Shown here piece after piece: positions 11,453 to 24,335 of a stretch of 64,000 bases of DNA. Each line of letters starts with the position of its first letter. Within the stretch, counting starts at the first letter, position 1. Where the stretch lies: NCBI GenBank assembly GCA_036023115.1, contig JAYKKT010000090.1, positions 36,665,501 through 36,729,500 of the forward strand, in the 5' to 3' direction. The notes beneath the pieces were generated by a model that was not told where the DNA came from, did not search any database, and worked only from the letters and a program-made list of their open reading frames with translations. The position numbers were made by a program, and so were the translations under genes. This stretch comes from Brasenia schreberi (Eukaryota > Streptophyta > Magnoliopsida > Nymphaeales > Cabombaceae).

Positions 11453-11744
11453 ATTTAACAACGTTTGTTAGAATTTGCAGCTAGATAGATCCATAAAAAA
11501 TTTAATCATGTTGTGTAAAGTTAAATAGTGTAGCGCCAGTATATTGCTCAAATGAAAATTGATTTCCAGATTTTTGCACCGAGTAGCTAATCAATTCTTC
11601 AATTTTTTATTATATATACGTGTATTCTTCTCGAATGAGGATTTCGCTTTCACGAAACAAAACCTTTGAAACAGCAATTTGAAATTCATACTAAACGTCC
11701 TATAAACAACACTAAGTATTGAAGCATCGAAATCTTGAAAAAAT

Positions 11745-13448
<1,704 letters not shown>

Positions 13449-13481
13449 ATAAAACCCGCCTGGTGTTGTCAATTTCCGTTC

Positions 13482-16400
13482 ATGGCGACTTACTTCTCCG
13501 GCAATGCCGCCGACATTCAGTCTGCAGATAGCTTGCAGACTCTCTACTTGATGAACCCAGGTTATGTCGGATTTCCGGAGGCCGCGGTGCCTGGTAACGT
13601 GGTTCTGATCAACCAACACGCCGGGAACCAATATCCAGGGAGCCAACAGCAATTCATTGGGATCCCACTTCCGGCCACGGCACAATCGTTTATGGGCAAC
13701 CAACCAAGTGATGCGAATTTCGGCTTCATGGCTTCCAATCTCAGGCAACACAATCATCTATGGAGGGACGAAGGAAGTGAATTGTCTTTTGTTCAGTCAA
13801 TTGACCAGACCAGCCCAACGGCGACGAATTCTTCCGGGAACCCGTTTCAGATTCCGGCAATTCCAAATAGTTCTAGACACCAACCGATCCCTGAGATTCC
13901 ACCGCAGCTTGGTTTGCACCGAGAGCAGCAAGGTGGGTTGTCGCTGAGCCTTTCGTCGACCTCAGTGCAATTGATGGCTGCATCAAACTCCTTCCACTCT
14001 GACACAACCGTAGCAGCGTCAACAATGGTGCCCCAAGGTGCAGCGGCAGTAAGAGGTGAGGAAGGTGGTGGTGAAGAGAAAAGGGTGAAGTGGGAAGGTA
14101 GTTTCCAGAGCGTATTGTTGGGGTCCAAGTACCTCAAGGCCTCACAAGAACTGCTGGATGAGCTTGTGAATGTCGGAAAGGGACGGAAGACCGAGACTAC
14201 CGGAAAATCAATGGCGAAGGACGAGAAATCGAAGAAGGAATCGGCGTCGACGGGTTCGGAGGATCAGGTCACTAACAAGAAAGGGAGTGAATTGACTGCT
14301 GCAGAGAGGCAGGAACTCCAGATGAAAAAGGCTAAGCTGGTCTCCATGCTGGAGGAGGTAAAACGGGAAAATCGCTTCATTGTTCTCCCTTCGTTTTAAT
14401 CAAAAGGTTCTTATTATAAAAAGATAAGACAGGATACAAGACAAAAAGAAAATATTACGACAATTTAAAACTACAAACTTCGATAACATAAGATTTTTTT
14501 TTCTCTTTCTTTTTTTTTTCTGTAAAATTCTGCGGTTTCTGGTTCAAACGAGAAGGAAGAATGGAGGAGGATTGCATTAGGTGGCCGCCGGCCAGCGCAA
14601 AACTCAGTGGACTTTTAGAATTTATCTTAGCTTTGGTTTCTTCTTATGCAAATGTTTTGAATTTATACAGTTTCTTTTACGACTTTCTTTTATGCCATGG
14701 TATTAATGCCGGCCTTGTTAGTTAGCTCATCTTACTTCGAAGTATCAAGTCTAGGGAATGCGGAGATCATCCTGAATGCTGTTTTCAGCACTGTGCTAAA
14801 CTCAGACTTGCAATTCCAAGTTCTAGTGAATTGATCTGTTTGGGAAAGATATCTTAAGAATCTTTCAGTTTTTACTTTTCTCTGTAATATCTTTCTCATG
14901 ATTGTAATAGGCAACAGGAAGCACTGAAGCAGTCATGGAAAATGATTCCCTCGTAATGTTTTCTTTCGATGGAGAGAAAATTGTTCTCAACGATTTCAAA
15001 ATTTCAGGTAGAAATGGCTGGCCAGAGAGATTATTTCCCTGATTTTCCCAGTGAGACTACTGTAATGGAAACCCGTATCTATGTCAAAAATAACACCTGC
15101 AATGGCCACAGAAACCAGGCCTTCTCCCAACTAATTGGGTTGGCTTTATATCAATTCTTAGTTGCCATAGAGCTTGGCCTTGTTAGCATTTAACTCCAAA
15201 AATGCAAGACCATTTTTATTCTTTGCTTCCAGCTGCTTTGAGGTTTTCCTCTCCGTCTTTCGACGCATTTATCAACTGACTTTCTCACAATTTGAGTGTC
15301 TCCGACCGCTTCTTCAAAATCCCAAAACCATCTTAAGCATGTTTCCTCGTGAAAATTTCAGTTCCCTTGTCTACTCTCTCACAAACGAATTACTTGAGAA
15401 CTTTTCTCATTTCTTGTTGTTACCTTCTTGCTCTTAACTACAACTCTTATTTACTGCTTTTATTCGTGGAGAACAAGGCTAGTTAATTAGTTCATAGGTA
15501 ATTCTGCAGAATCTTTCTAGGTAGATTATCATGATTTTTTTCATTGATAAGTTTGAATGGTGAATGTGTGAAAGGTGGACCAGAGGTACAAGCAGTACCA
15601 CCATCAAATGCAGATGGTGGTGGCATCCTTTGAGGCTGCAGCCGGAGTTGGCGCAACCAAGACATACACTGAGCTCGCACTGCAGACTATCTCCAAGCAA
15701 TTCCGGTGCCTTCGCGATGCGATTTCCGGGCAGATCAGGATAACCAGCCGGAGCTTGGGAGAAGAAGACTGCATGGGCAACGGCAAGGTTGAGGGGTCAC
15801 GGATCCGTTACGTCGACCAGCAACTCAGGCAGCAGAGGGCTCTGCAGCAGCTGGGCATGATGCAGCACAATGCGTGGAGGCCACAGAGGGGGCTTCCTGA
15901 GAGAGCTGTTTCTGTGCTTAGAGCTTGGCTCTTTGAACACTTCCTTCACCCGTGAGTACCTCCTTTCTCATCACTTGTTTATTATTTTAAATGCATTTTC
16001 CCCATTTTTCTGAGTTAAATAAGCATTTCTCTCTCTCTTTAGGGACACCCAAATCCAGCTCTTTTTTTTTTCTCTTAAGAGAGAAAACCACGTGTCTTTT
16101 CCATATGACTTTTAGTAAATTTATGAACGACTGCTGGGACTGCAAAAAGCGTTTTTCCATAGCATAAACTGGCTCTAGTGTAAGTCTCTAAAATTTGTTA
16201 AATACTTTAACATAAAAGTTTTGATATAGAAAAAGCTTATGATAGGGTACGGAGGGAGGTTCTTTGGAGAACTTTAGAAAAAAGAGGTATCCCATTGATA
16301 TACATTAATCTTATAAGAGACATGTACGATGGTGCAAAAATATGTGTGAGGACTCATGAAAGAATGACAAACTTCTTTGAAGTTAATATTAGGTTACATC

Positions 16401-19400
16401 AAGGATCAACTTTAAGTCCATAATAGTAATTGATGAGTTAACAAAACATATTCAAGATGAAGTACCTTGGTATATGTTATTTGCATATGATAGTGGAGGA
16501 GTCTAAGAAAAAAATTAATAGAAAATTGAAACCATGGAGATAAACACTAGAAAGCAAAAGCCTCCGACTTAATAGAACAAAGACAAAATTTATGGAATGT
16601 AAGTTTGATCATTTGGTTACTTTAGAGGATATATAAATTAAAATCGACACACATTGCATCCCTTAAAAGGAAAGTTTTAAATAGCTAGGATCAATTTTTT
16701 AGAGTGATGGAAGAATTGATGGAGATGTTACGCTTAGAATTAATGCTAGTTGGTTAAAATGGAGAAGAGCACCAGTTATTCTTTCTGATAAAAAGATACC
16801 ATTAAAGTTAAAAGGTAAATATTATGGAGCAACAATTAGACCTGCCATGTTTTATGGTTCTGAGTGTTGGGCAGTTAATCATCAACATGTACAAAAGATG
16901 TCTGTGACATAAATGAAGATGTTGAGATAGATGAGTAGTCATACAAGAAAAGACCGTATACATAATGAGGTTATTAGAAACAAATCAGGAGTGACACCAA
17001 TAGAGGATAAAATGAGAGAATATCGTTTAAGATGGTTTGAACATATAGAAAGAATACCAAAAGAAGAACTTATAAAAAGGTATGAGAAACTAAATTTGAA
17101 AAGTATTAAAAGAGTTAGAGGACGACTACAAAAGTATTGGAAAGAAACAATAAAGAATGATTTAGCTTATTGTGAGTTAACTGTTAACATGGCATATGAT
17201 AGGACTCTATAGAAACAAAGAATCCATGTAGCCGACCCCGTCTAGTATGGGAAAAGGCTTAGTAGTTGTTGTTGTTGTTGACTTGTAACATAAAACTTTT
17301 GAGATCCCAAAACTTTTTAGCCATGAGCCTCACATTTTTGAGTTACATGTAGCACCCAATTTTTGTTGTAGGCTCATCCTTGCTCAGCACATGTAACAAA
17401 AGGAGATACTTGGTCTCATTTTTTGTTTGAATAATTGAAGGTCATTTTGTGCACCCAGAGCGACAGATCTAGCACTTTTGCTGCTGGTGGGGAACTTCAA
17501 AGGGTGTATGTGTAGGTGTGTGTTAGGCTTTGGCCTCCTCTTGCAACCAAAAAAAGAAGGCCATTTTGTAGTATTTTTTTCTTTAACAAAATATAGTAGA
17601 GGTGAAGCAGTAGAGATTCTGGAGATGAAAAGCAACTCAAAAGTTGCAGAAGCAGCTATATATGCATTACCTTGAAAAGATAGACGGCTATATGAAATGT
17701 TCAATGTTTCAAAAAGTCATTGTCAATTCACCATAAATTACGGGGTTAAACATACATTCAATTAATTTCTGGTTGTTGGTATTCTGAAAGAATCACTCTT
17801 TAGAAAAATGAGTTAAACTCAGAATATGCCTTATCGTGTAATATGAACAATTTGACTTCTGTAGACATTTATTTAATATAGAAATTGATATGTGGCTTTA
17901 GTTACAACAACAACAACTAAGCCTTTTCGCATACTAGACGGAGTCGGCTACATGGATTTTTTGTTTTCATCGCCCTATCATGTGTCATGTTAGCAATTAA
18001 CTCATAATACAACAACAACAACTAAGCCTTTTCTCATACTAGACGGGGTCGGCTACATAGATTCTTTGTTTCCACAGATCCCTATCTTGTGCCATGTTAG
18101 CAGTCAACTCCCAATAAGCTAGATCATTCTTTATTGTTTCTTTCCAACACTTTTGTGGTCGTCCTCTACCTCTTTTAATACTTTCTAAATTTAGTTTTCT
18201 AACCTTCTTACAGGTTCTTCTTTTGATCTTCTTTCTATATGTCCAAACCATCTTAAACGATGTTCTCTTATTTTATCCTCTATTGGTGTCACTACTAATT
18301 TATTTCTAATAACCTCATTATGTATACGGTCTTTTCTTCTATGACCACTCATCCATCTCAACATCTTCATTTCTGTCACAGACATCTTTTGTACATGTTG
18401 ATGATTAACTGCCCAACACTCAGAACCATAAAACATGGCAGGCCTAATTGCTCCTCTATAATATTTACCTTTTAATTTTAATGGTATCTTCTTATCACAA
18501 AGAATACCTGATGCTCCTCTCCATTTTAACCAACCAGCAATAATTCTATGCATAACATCTCCATCAATTCTTCCATCACTCTGAAAAATCGACCCTAGGT
18601 ATTTAAAACTTTCCTTCTGAGGAATGCAATATGTGCCTATTTTAATTTCTATGTCCTCTGAAGTAACCAAATGACCAAACTTACATTTCATATATTCTGT
18701 CTTTGTTCTACTAAGTCGGAGGCCTTTGCTTTCTAATGTTTCTCTCCATAGTTCCAATTTTCTATTAACTTTTTCCTTAGACTCCTCCACTAATATAATG
18801 TCATCTGCAAATAACATACACCAAGGTACTTCATCTTGAATATGTTTTGTTAACTCATCCATCACCATTATAAATAAGTACTTTAAAGAAGTCTGTCGTT
18901 CCTTCATGAGTCCTCACACATGTTTTTGCACCATCATACATGTCTCTTATAAGGTTAATATATGTCAATGAGATACCTCTTTTTTCCAAAGTTCTCCAAA
19001 GAACCTCCCTCAGTACCCTATCATAAGCTTTTTCTAGATCAATAAATATCATGTGAAGGTCTTTCTTTTTTGCTCTAAAATGTTCCATAAAACGTCTCAA
19101 AAGGTGAATCGCTTTATAGTAGATCTGCCTAGCATGAACCCAAATTGGTTCTATGTTGTACTTGATACTTGTCTTAACCTACGTTCGATCATTATTTCCC
19201 ATAATTTTATAGTATGACTCATTAACTTGATACCTCGATAATTCACACAATTTTGAATGTCTCTCTTGTTCTTATATATGTGTATAAGTGTACTTGCTCT
19301 CCATTCCTCGGGCATCTTTTGGTTTTTCCATATTTCATTAAATAGTCTTGTGAGCCAAGTGATTCCTATTTCTCCTAGTATTTTCCAAACTTCTATAGGA

Positions 19401-21471
19401 ATATTATCTGGTCCTACCGATTTACCACCCTTCATATGTTTAAGAGCCTCTTTGACTTCATTCTTTTGAATACGTTGATAGAAATTGTGGTTTATATACT
19501 TTTCTGAGTTGGCTAAATCTCCTAAACTAATACTAACATCTTTATTTTTATTAAAAAGATTATAAAAATAGTTTTTCCATCTATTTCTTATATCATCATT
19601 TGCCATTAGAATTTTTTCACCCTCGTCTTTTATGCATCTAACATAATTAAGATCTTTAGTTTTCTTATCTCTATCCCTATCCTAAAAATATCTCTTTCAC
19701 CCTCTTTTGAATTGAGTTTTTTATATAAGTCCTCCCAAATCTTAGCTTTTGCTTCACTAACGGCCTTTTTTGCTTCTTTTTTTTGCTTTCTTATAAGCTT
19801 CTAAAGTTTTACTAGTTTTCTTAGCATAATGTAATTTGTAACATGCCCTCTTTGCCTTATTTTATTTTGTACTACTTCACTCCACTACCAAGCTTCTTTT
19901 TGTGCCGGTACACCTCCCTTAGATACCCCTAACACATCTTTCGCCGTTCATAATCAAAATGCGGAGACCCTCTCTGAAAATTTTTCACTACATTCGGGCG
20001 GCAATATAGCGGGACTAACTTCTTTACTCACACCCGTCCATGATGTGGGAACCCTTTCTGTAATTGATTCACTACATTCGGGCGAAAATATAGTGGTCCT
20101 TACTTACTTCTTATTGCATTCGGGTTCTGCAGAGCGTCGCTAGGCGGGGACGTCCCAAAGCAATGCTCATAATTTTTGTATTCCATGTTATAAAAGTCCG
20201 ACGAAGTTTTACGTTGGCTGTCGGAAGCCTAACACAACCCTCCTCCTTTATTCGGGCTTGGGACCGGCCATGCAAGGGTAATCCTTACATGGGCGGAGTT
20301 AGCAGCTAACTCACAATAAGTTAGATAATTCTTTATTGTTTCTTTCCAATACTTTTGTGGTCGTCTTCTACCTCTTTTAATACTTTCAAAATCTAGTTTT
20401 TCGTACCTTCTTCCAGGTTCTTTTTTTGATCTTCTTTCTATATATGACTTTAGTTACAATTTAATTAAATATAAAAGAATTTCAAGATTGTAGTTTTGGT
20501 TGTGCAAAAGCTAATAACCAGGTCTTTGACAGCTGTTTTGTATATGTGGATTGCTTTGATTAAGTTTCAATGTTCAATATTCTTTCGAATTAATCTAATG
20601 CCATAAAAGTATTTTGGCCCTTCAAATTAGTCAAAGGATGCAAAAGACCGTAATCTCTGGCAAATAACGCATGAAGAGTTAAAGTCAGACTGCGTGATCA
20701 TATGATGAAAGCCGTTATGTTTATTTAGTGTTAATTATAACAATATTGGAGAAGAAAACTCGCATAATAAAACTAAAATTTGATGTGACCTCCATTCACA
20801 TCATACAAACTTGACCATCTGTACTTGAATTTTCAACTCAGTAGGTGTCATATAATAAAAACATTTAAAATCAATAGTATTAACCTTTTCAGTTGATACA
20901 AATCTGATCTATATATAAAAGGTGTAAGTAGTCAACTCGAAGCTCATTAAGCACTTGGATCATATTTATGTTTTACTGTTTTTTGGGGAGTTAAATGCTA
21001 ATATAACACTTAATGTGAAAGAAAGGCTTGGTTCTTGTTTTGGACTCAGCACATTCATATAATCATTGTTTCAAAGAGAAAAATATTAATTATATGTTTT
21101 TTCAGTGACATGCATATGCACAAATGAAAGTTGCACTGTCATATATATATATATATAAAGAGAGAGAGAAAGAGAGAGAGAGATTGCTTACCTCTTTTAT
21201 TACAAATGAAACATTCAGTAATTGCTTCTTCCTCAATGATTATGATTGCTCAAGTATTAAAAGCCAGCTGAAATTCTTTCCTCAAAGTGTGGAGAGAGAA
21301 TGACTGTTAGAGTTTCCTACGTATTGTTGTCGCAGTGATAAAACTGTGTGAAGGTAACTGTTTGGTTATTGATGTGATGCTCTTCTTAAACTTTTCTCCC
21401 TTGTTGGCAGATATCCAAAAGACGCAGATAAGCATTTGCTTGCCAAACAGACAGGATTAACCAGAAGCCAA

Positions 21472-21542
<71 letters not shown>

Positions 21543-22541
21543 TCCACGTGTGTGTTTTGTGTGTGCACGTGCGCGAGTATATGTGTTTTTGAAAGACTGA
21601 TAAACTGAAGTGTGGAAGTTGGATTTCATATTCTCTAATTCATTATTTTAGCAGCACAATTTGATGTGTTCTTCATTACACAGGTCTCAAACTGGTTTAT
21701 CAATGCAAGGGTGAGACTTTGGAAGCCAATGGTAGAGGAAATGTACATGGAAGAAATCAAGGCACAGGAAAACGAGAATAACTCGGACGACAAAACCAGC
21801 TTGAGTGAGATCAATGAGGACTCTACAGCCATGAAATCTACAGCAACAGATAGCCCTCCATCTGCATCCCAGAAGATGAACACCAACAAGAACCAGAACA
21901 CCCCCACTGAGCCCAGAGCTTCACCACCAAGCATTTCCGCCGCATCGACAGCCATGACAAGCCTTGGGAACCTCCAGACCGCAGCCCGATTCGGTCTAAT
22001 TGGTTCCTCTTCCCCAGATGCACACATACAGCTCCTTGACAATGAATCAGTTAAGCAGGCCATCCCAAAAAGTATCACCAACAATGGGCTCCAAGACATT
22101 GCTCCTATTTCAACCACCGACGTCAAGCCTGACGGGACGAACCTCGCCGGGTTCAACATGAGTGATCGGCATGGTAGACCTGGTTATGCCTTTTCTGACA
22201 CTTTTGGCTCGTATCATATCGGCAATGTTGGTAGATACAGTCATGACTCATTTGCACCTAGGATCAACACCAATGGTGTGTCACTCACTCTAGGCCTTCC
22301 TCATTGTGACTCAGTTCTCTCACTCTCAGGGGCACAATCTCCTTATCTCTCTAGCCCAAACATGCAACTAGGAAGGAGGCATGAGTTAGGCAGTGAACCC
22401 ACAAATGATTTTTGCAGCTTGAACCCTGCAGAGGCGGCGGCAGCGGCTGCAGCTGCTCGCTCAGCCAATGCCTGTGAAAACATCAACATCCATAGCAGGA
22501 AGAGGTTTGCTGCTCAATTGTTGCCTGACTTTGTGATCTAA
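13482..22541 (+). CDS. BEL1-like TALE homeodomain transcription factor
   Basis: Four exons, 13482-14357, 15575-15951, 21411-21471 and 21684-22541, join in phase to 2172 nt (723 residues). All borders have GT/AG, and the 61-nt third exon is a known hallmark of this family. In order: the SKY region near residues 214-229 ([14 protein letters not shown]), the BELL domain about 270-345 ([13 protein letters not shown]), and the homeodomain about 393-455. The homeodomain has the TALE PYP at 418-420 and recognition helix [21 protein letters not shown]-type motif SLTLGLPHC lies near 638-646 and the protein ends AQLLPDFVI. Such proteins bind DNA in the nucleus as heterodimers with KNOX partners and control meristem and organ development. 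The C-terminal motif suggests the BLH1 side of the family, but the subgroup needs a tree. Intron 2 (5.5 kb) is packed with retroposons, yet the reading frame is intact. An AATAAA lies at 22876. Confidence 0.95.
16225..17285 (+). mobile_element. 5'-truncated RTE-clade LINE (copy A) in BEL1-like intron 2
   Basis: It begins inside the reverse transcriptase domain (KAYDRV region) and runs to the GTAGCCGACCCCGTCTAG end with a (TTG)n tail. It is flanked by TAACATAAAAGTTTTGA (16208-16224) and TAACATAAAACTTTTGA (17286-17302), a 17-bp duplication with one mismatch. The frame is broken by many stops and a deletion beside the catalytic motif, which reads FAYD instead of FADD. Confidence 0.85.
17445..17560 (+). 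mobile_element. tRNA-derived SINE remnant, head type S1
   Basis: CCCAGAGCGACAGATCTAGC, TGCTGCTGGTGGGGAACTTC, GTGTTAGGCTTTGGCCTCC, then TCTTGCAACC and an A run. It sits between two RTE copies in BEL1-like intron 2. Confidence 0.65.
17908..20444 (-). mobile_element. 5'-truncated RTE LINE (copy B1), split by a nested RTE copy
   Basis: The 3' end (17908-18008) and the next part of the same element (about 20301-20444) are separated by copy B2. The outer flanks are ATGTGGCTTTAGTTACAA (17890-17907) and ATATGACTTTAGTTACAA (20442-20459), two mismatches in 18. They mark B1 as one original insertion of roughly 240 bp. Confidence 0.75.
18010..20300 (-). mobile_element. RTE LINE with intact ends but no endonuclease region (copy B2)
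   Basis: Nested inside B1. Flanks AGCAATTAACTCATAATA (17992-18009) and AGCAGCTAACTCACAATA (20301-20318) are a duplicated piece of B1 differing only by transitions. From its 5' end (20300, read leftward) it has about 320 bp of leader, then jumps to the region before the reverse transcriptase. Relative to the 27-30 kb copy about 0.94 kb with the AP-endonuclease is missing. The reverse transcriptase is recognisable ([26 protein letters not shown]) with an intact FADD, but it is split by frameshifts and a small deletion. It cannot mobilise itself without an endonuclease. Confidence 0.8.
21476..21537. repeat. (CT)n microsatellite at the 5' splice site of BEL1-like intron 3
   Basis: About 31 CT units begin four bases after the exon 3 border (CCAA followed by GTACTCTCT). 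The repeat is therefore part of the donor neighbourhood of the homeobox-splitting intron. Confidence 0.95.
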
Positions 22542-22967
22542 AGCTTGTTACTATATCTTCATATTCATAAATACGTGATCTGTAACAGTAAGATAGCTCA
22601 GTATTAGTACCAAGAGATATGTATAACTAGTATACCATTTGGTAGGAGACACATATAGATACATATTTAGTTAGGATTGTTCACTCTGGTGTGCCTTGTA
22701 AAGGGGAAAAGAGTCAGTTGACTGGTGCAAGAGTGAAAAGGATCCAAGAAGAAATGGAAGGAAACATGAGTAGGTGGTAGAGCTTATAGGTTCATGGAGG
22801 ATTGTATATTTAGGTTGTTCTGATTAAAGATACAGTTATCCTTCAATAATATGCACATATTGTCATTTTGAAAACAATAAATGAACATAAATGTATGTCA
22901 TATATGGATCAATTACTACCTTGCATTTGTGATGGAATAGATATCTTTATTGATTGTTTTTTTTTCC

Positions 22968-23052
22968 TTTTTGGGTACAACGGAGAGGCCAAAGATGCAC
23001 TCCCCGGGTCTCGAACTCACGACCTTCATCTTTTGAGTCGGCCCCATATTGC
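22968..23052 (-). mobile_element. tRNA-derived SINE remnant, head type S2
   Basis: The plus strand reads TTGGGTACAACGGAGAGGCC, CCCGGGTCTCGAACTCACGA and TTGAGTCGGCCCC, the reverse of an S2 copy with a good B box. Confidence 0.6.
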
Positions 23053-23420
23053 TCATTTTGTGCTATCTTGTTTGATTGTTTTCATTGTTCTTTGGGATAC
23101 ATGATTGAGGTTTTCAATTTTATGTTTCTTAAAAGCTTTCCATGTCCATGTATTTTAGGGATGGCAACCAAGCTAAACGAGCCGAACAGGGAATGTTCAT
23201 GGTTTGTTTGTCAACCATGGTTTTGTTTGTATGTATATAAAAGTCCTATACACTTAAGTAAGCAAGCTAATACCGAACATGCATTACCCATCTTCATCTT
23301 GGATATCTTAACGAGTTAGCTCGTGTTCAGTGCGTTTGTATCATGAACCGAACACGAACGAGCTTGAAGCATCCTACTTTATTCACTAGATCTGCCTGTG
23401 TTGTATCGCTGCTGCATTGG

Positions 23421-23425
<5 letters not shown>

Positions 23426-23479
<54 letters not shown>

Positions 23480-23480
23480 T
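23426..23480. repeat. Compound microsatellite (CT)n(CA)n
   Basis: Roughly 36 bp of CT followed by CA units. Confidence 0.9.
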
Positions 23481-23509
23481 CGCGGGCACATGTACACACT
23501 CACACGTCT

Positions 23510-23597
23510 GTAAGCCCAGCAACTCTAGGACTCGAACTCCCCACCAGCATCAATAACATTAGAGCACCCTACTGTTGAGCCAACACTCTTGATACTA
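23510..23597 (-). mobile_element. tRNA-derived SINE remnant, head type S1
   Basis: The reverse complement has AGTGTTGGCTCAACAGTAGG, ATGCTGGTGGGGAGTTCGAG and TCCTAGAG, matching the S1 head including the B box. Confidence 0.6.
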
Positions 23598-23884
23598 TCA
23601 ACTTTTCATATAATGTTTAATTCAAGTGGTATAATGGGGCATATGAAGGCAAGTTCGGAGCAATAGTAAGTTCTTTAATCATGAGAACTAAGGAAATCAA
23701 TGAAGTACTTAATAGTGTAACCTAAAGATTTAGGGCCTAAAATTTTTCCGTTACGGTTTCTTTAGTTGCTCTACCCATCCATAATATTCACCCGCATACC
23801 AAAATCTCTATACGCACACCCCGTTTTTTTCTATATATATTTTTCAAAATTGATTACGATACCCATGTCAGTTGTCTGAACCCC

Positions 23885-23990
23885 TACTACATTAGCTCAT
23901 TTGGTAGGGCTTAGGGCTTTCGAGTTTGCTGGATGTGAGTTCCACTCTTAAGGCATGCATACCAAGCTCCGGCAGGCTTCTATTAAAAAA
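23885..23990 (+). mobile_element. tRNA-derived SINE remnant
   Basis: TTAGCTCATTTGGTAGGGC (A box), GTGAGTTCCACTCTTAAGG (B-box position), GCATGCATACC and an A-rich end. Confidence 0.5.
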
Positions 23991-23992
23991 CA

Positions 23993-24185
23993 ACAAAGTT
24001 TTTTCTCGTACTACATGGATTTGCTACATGGATTCTTTGTTTCGACGTAGTCTTATCATAATTTAGAATTCATGGTAAATAAGTCCAACAAAATTTTATG
24101 CTAACTATCGGAAGCCTACCATAGCCCTTCTCTTTTTTTCCGGGCTGGGACCGACCATGCAAGAGTGATCCATTACATGTGTGGA
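23993..24185 (-). mobile_element. Miniature RTE derivative: 3' end fused to 5' leader
   Basis: The left about 75 bp match the RTE 3' terminus (AACAACAAAG..GCTACATGGATTCTTTGTTT). The right about 125 bp match the 5' leader seen at 20.16-20.30 kb (CGGAAGCCTA, GGGCTGGGACCGACCATGC). All coding sequence between is gone. The join lies at an ATCAT word shared by both sides. Confidence 0.6.
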
Positions 24186-24335
24186 AGAAAATTAATGGTG
24201 TTATTATACACCACCTCGAACATCAATCTTCGCTAAATATATAAGGCTTGATTGTGATTGTGGTGGTTGAATACGTGAAAGATATCAACTGAACCCCATG
24301 TCTGTGAACATGCTGCTAATTCTGTTTCTTAATTG

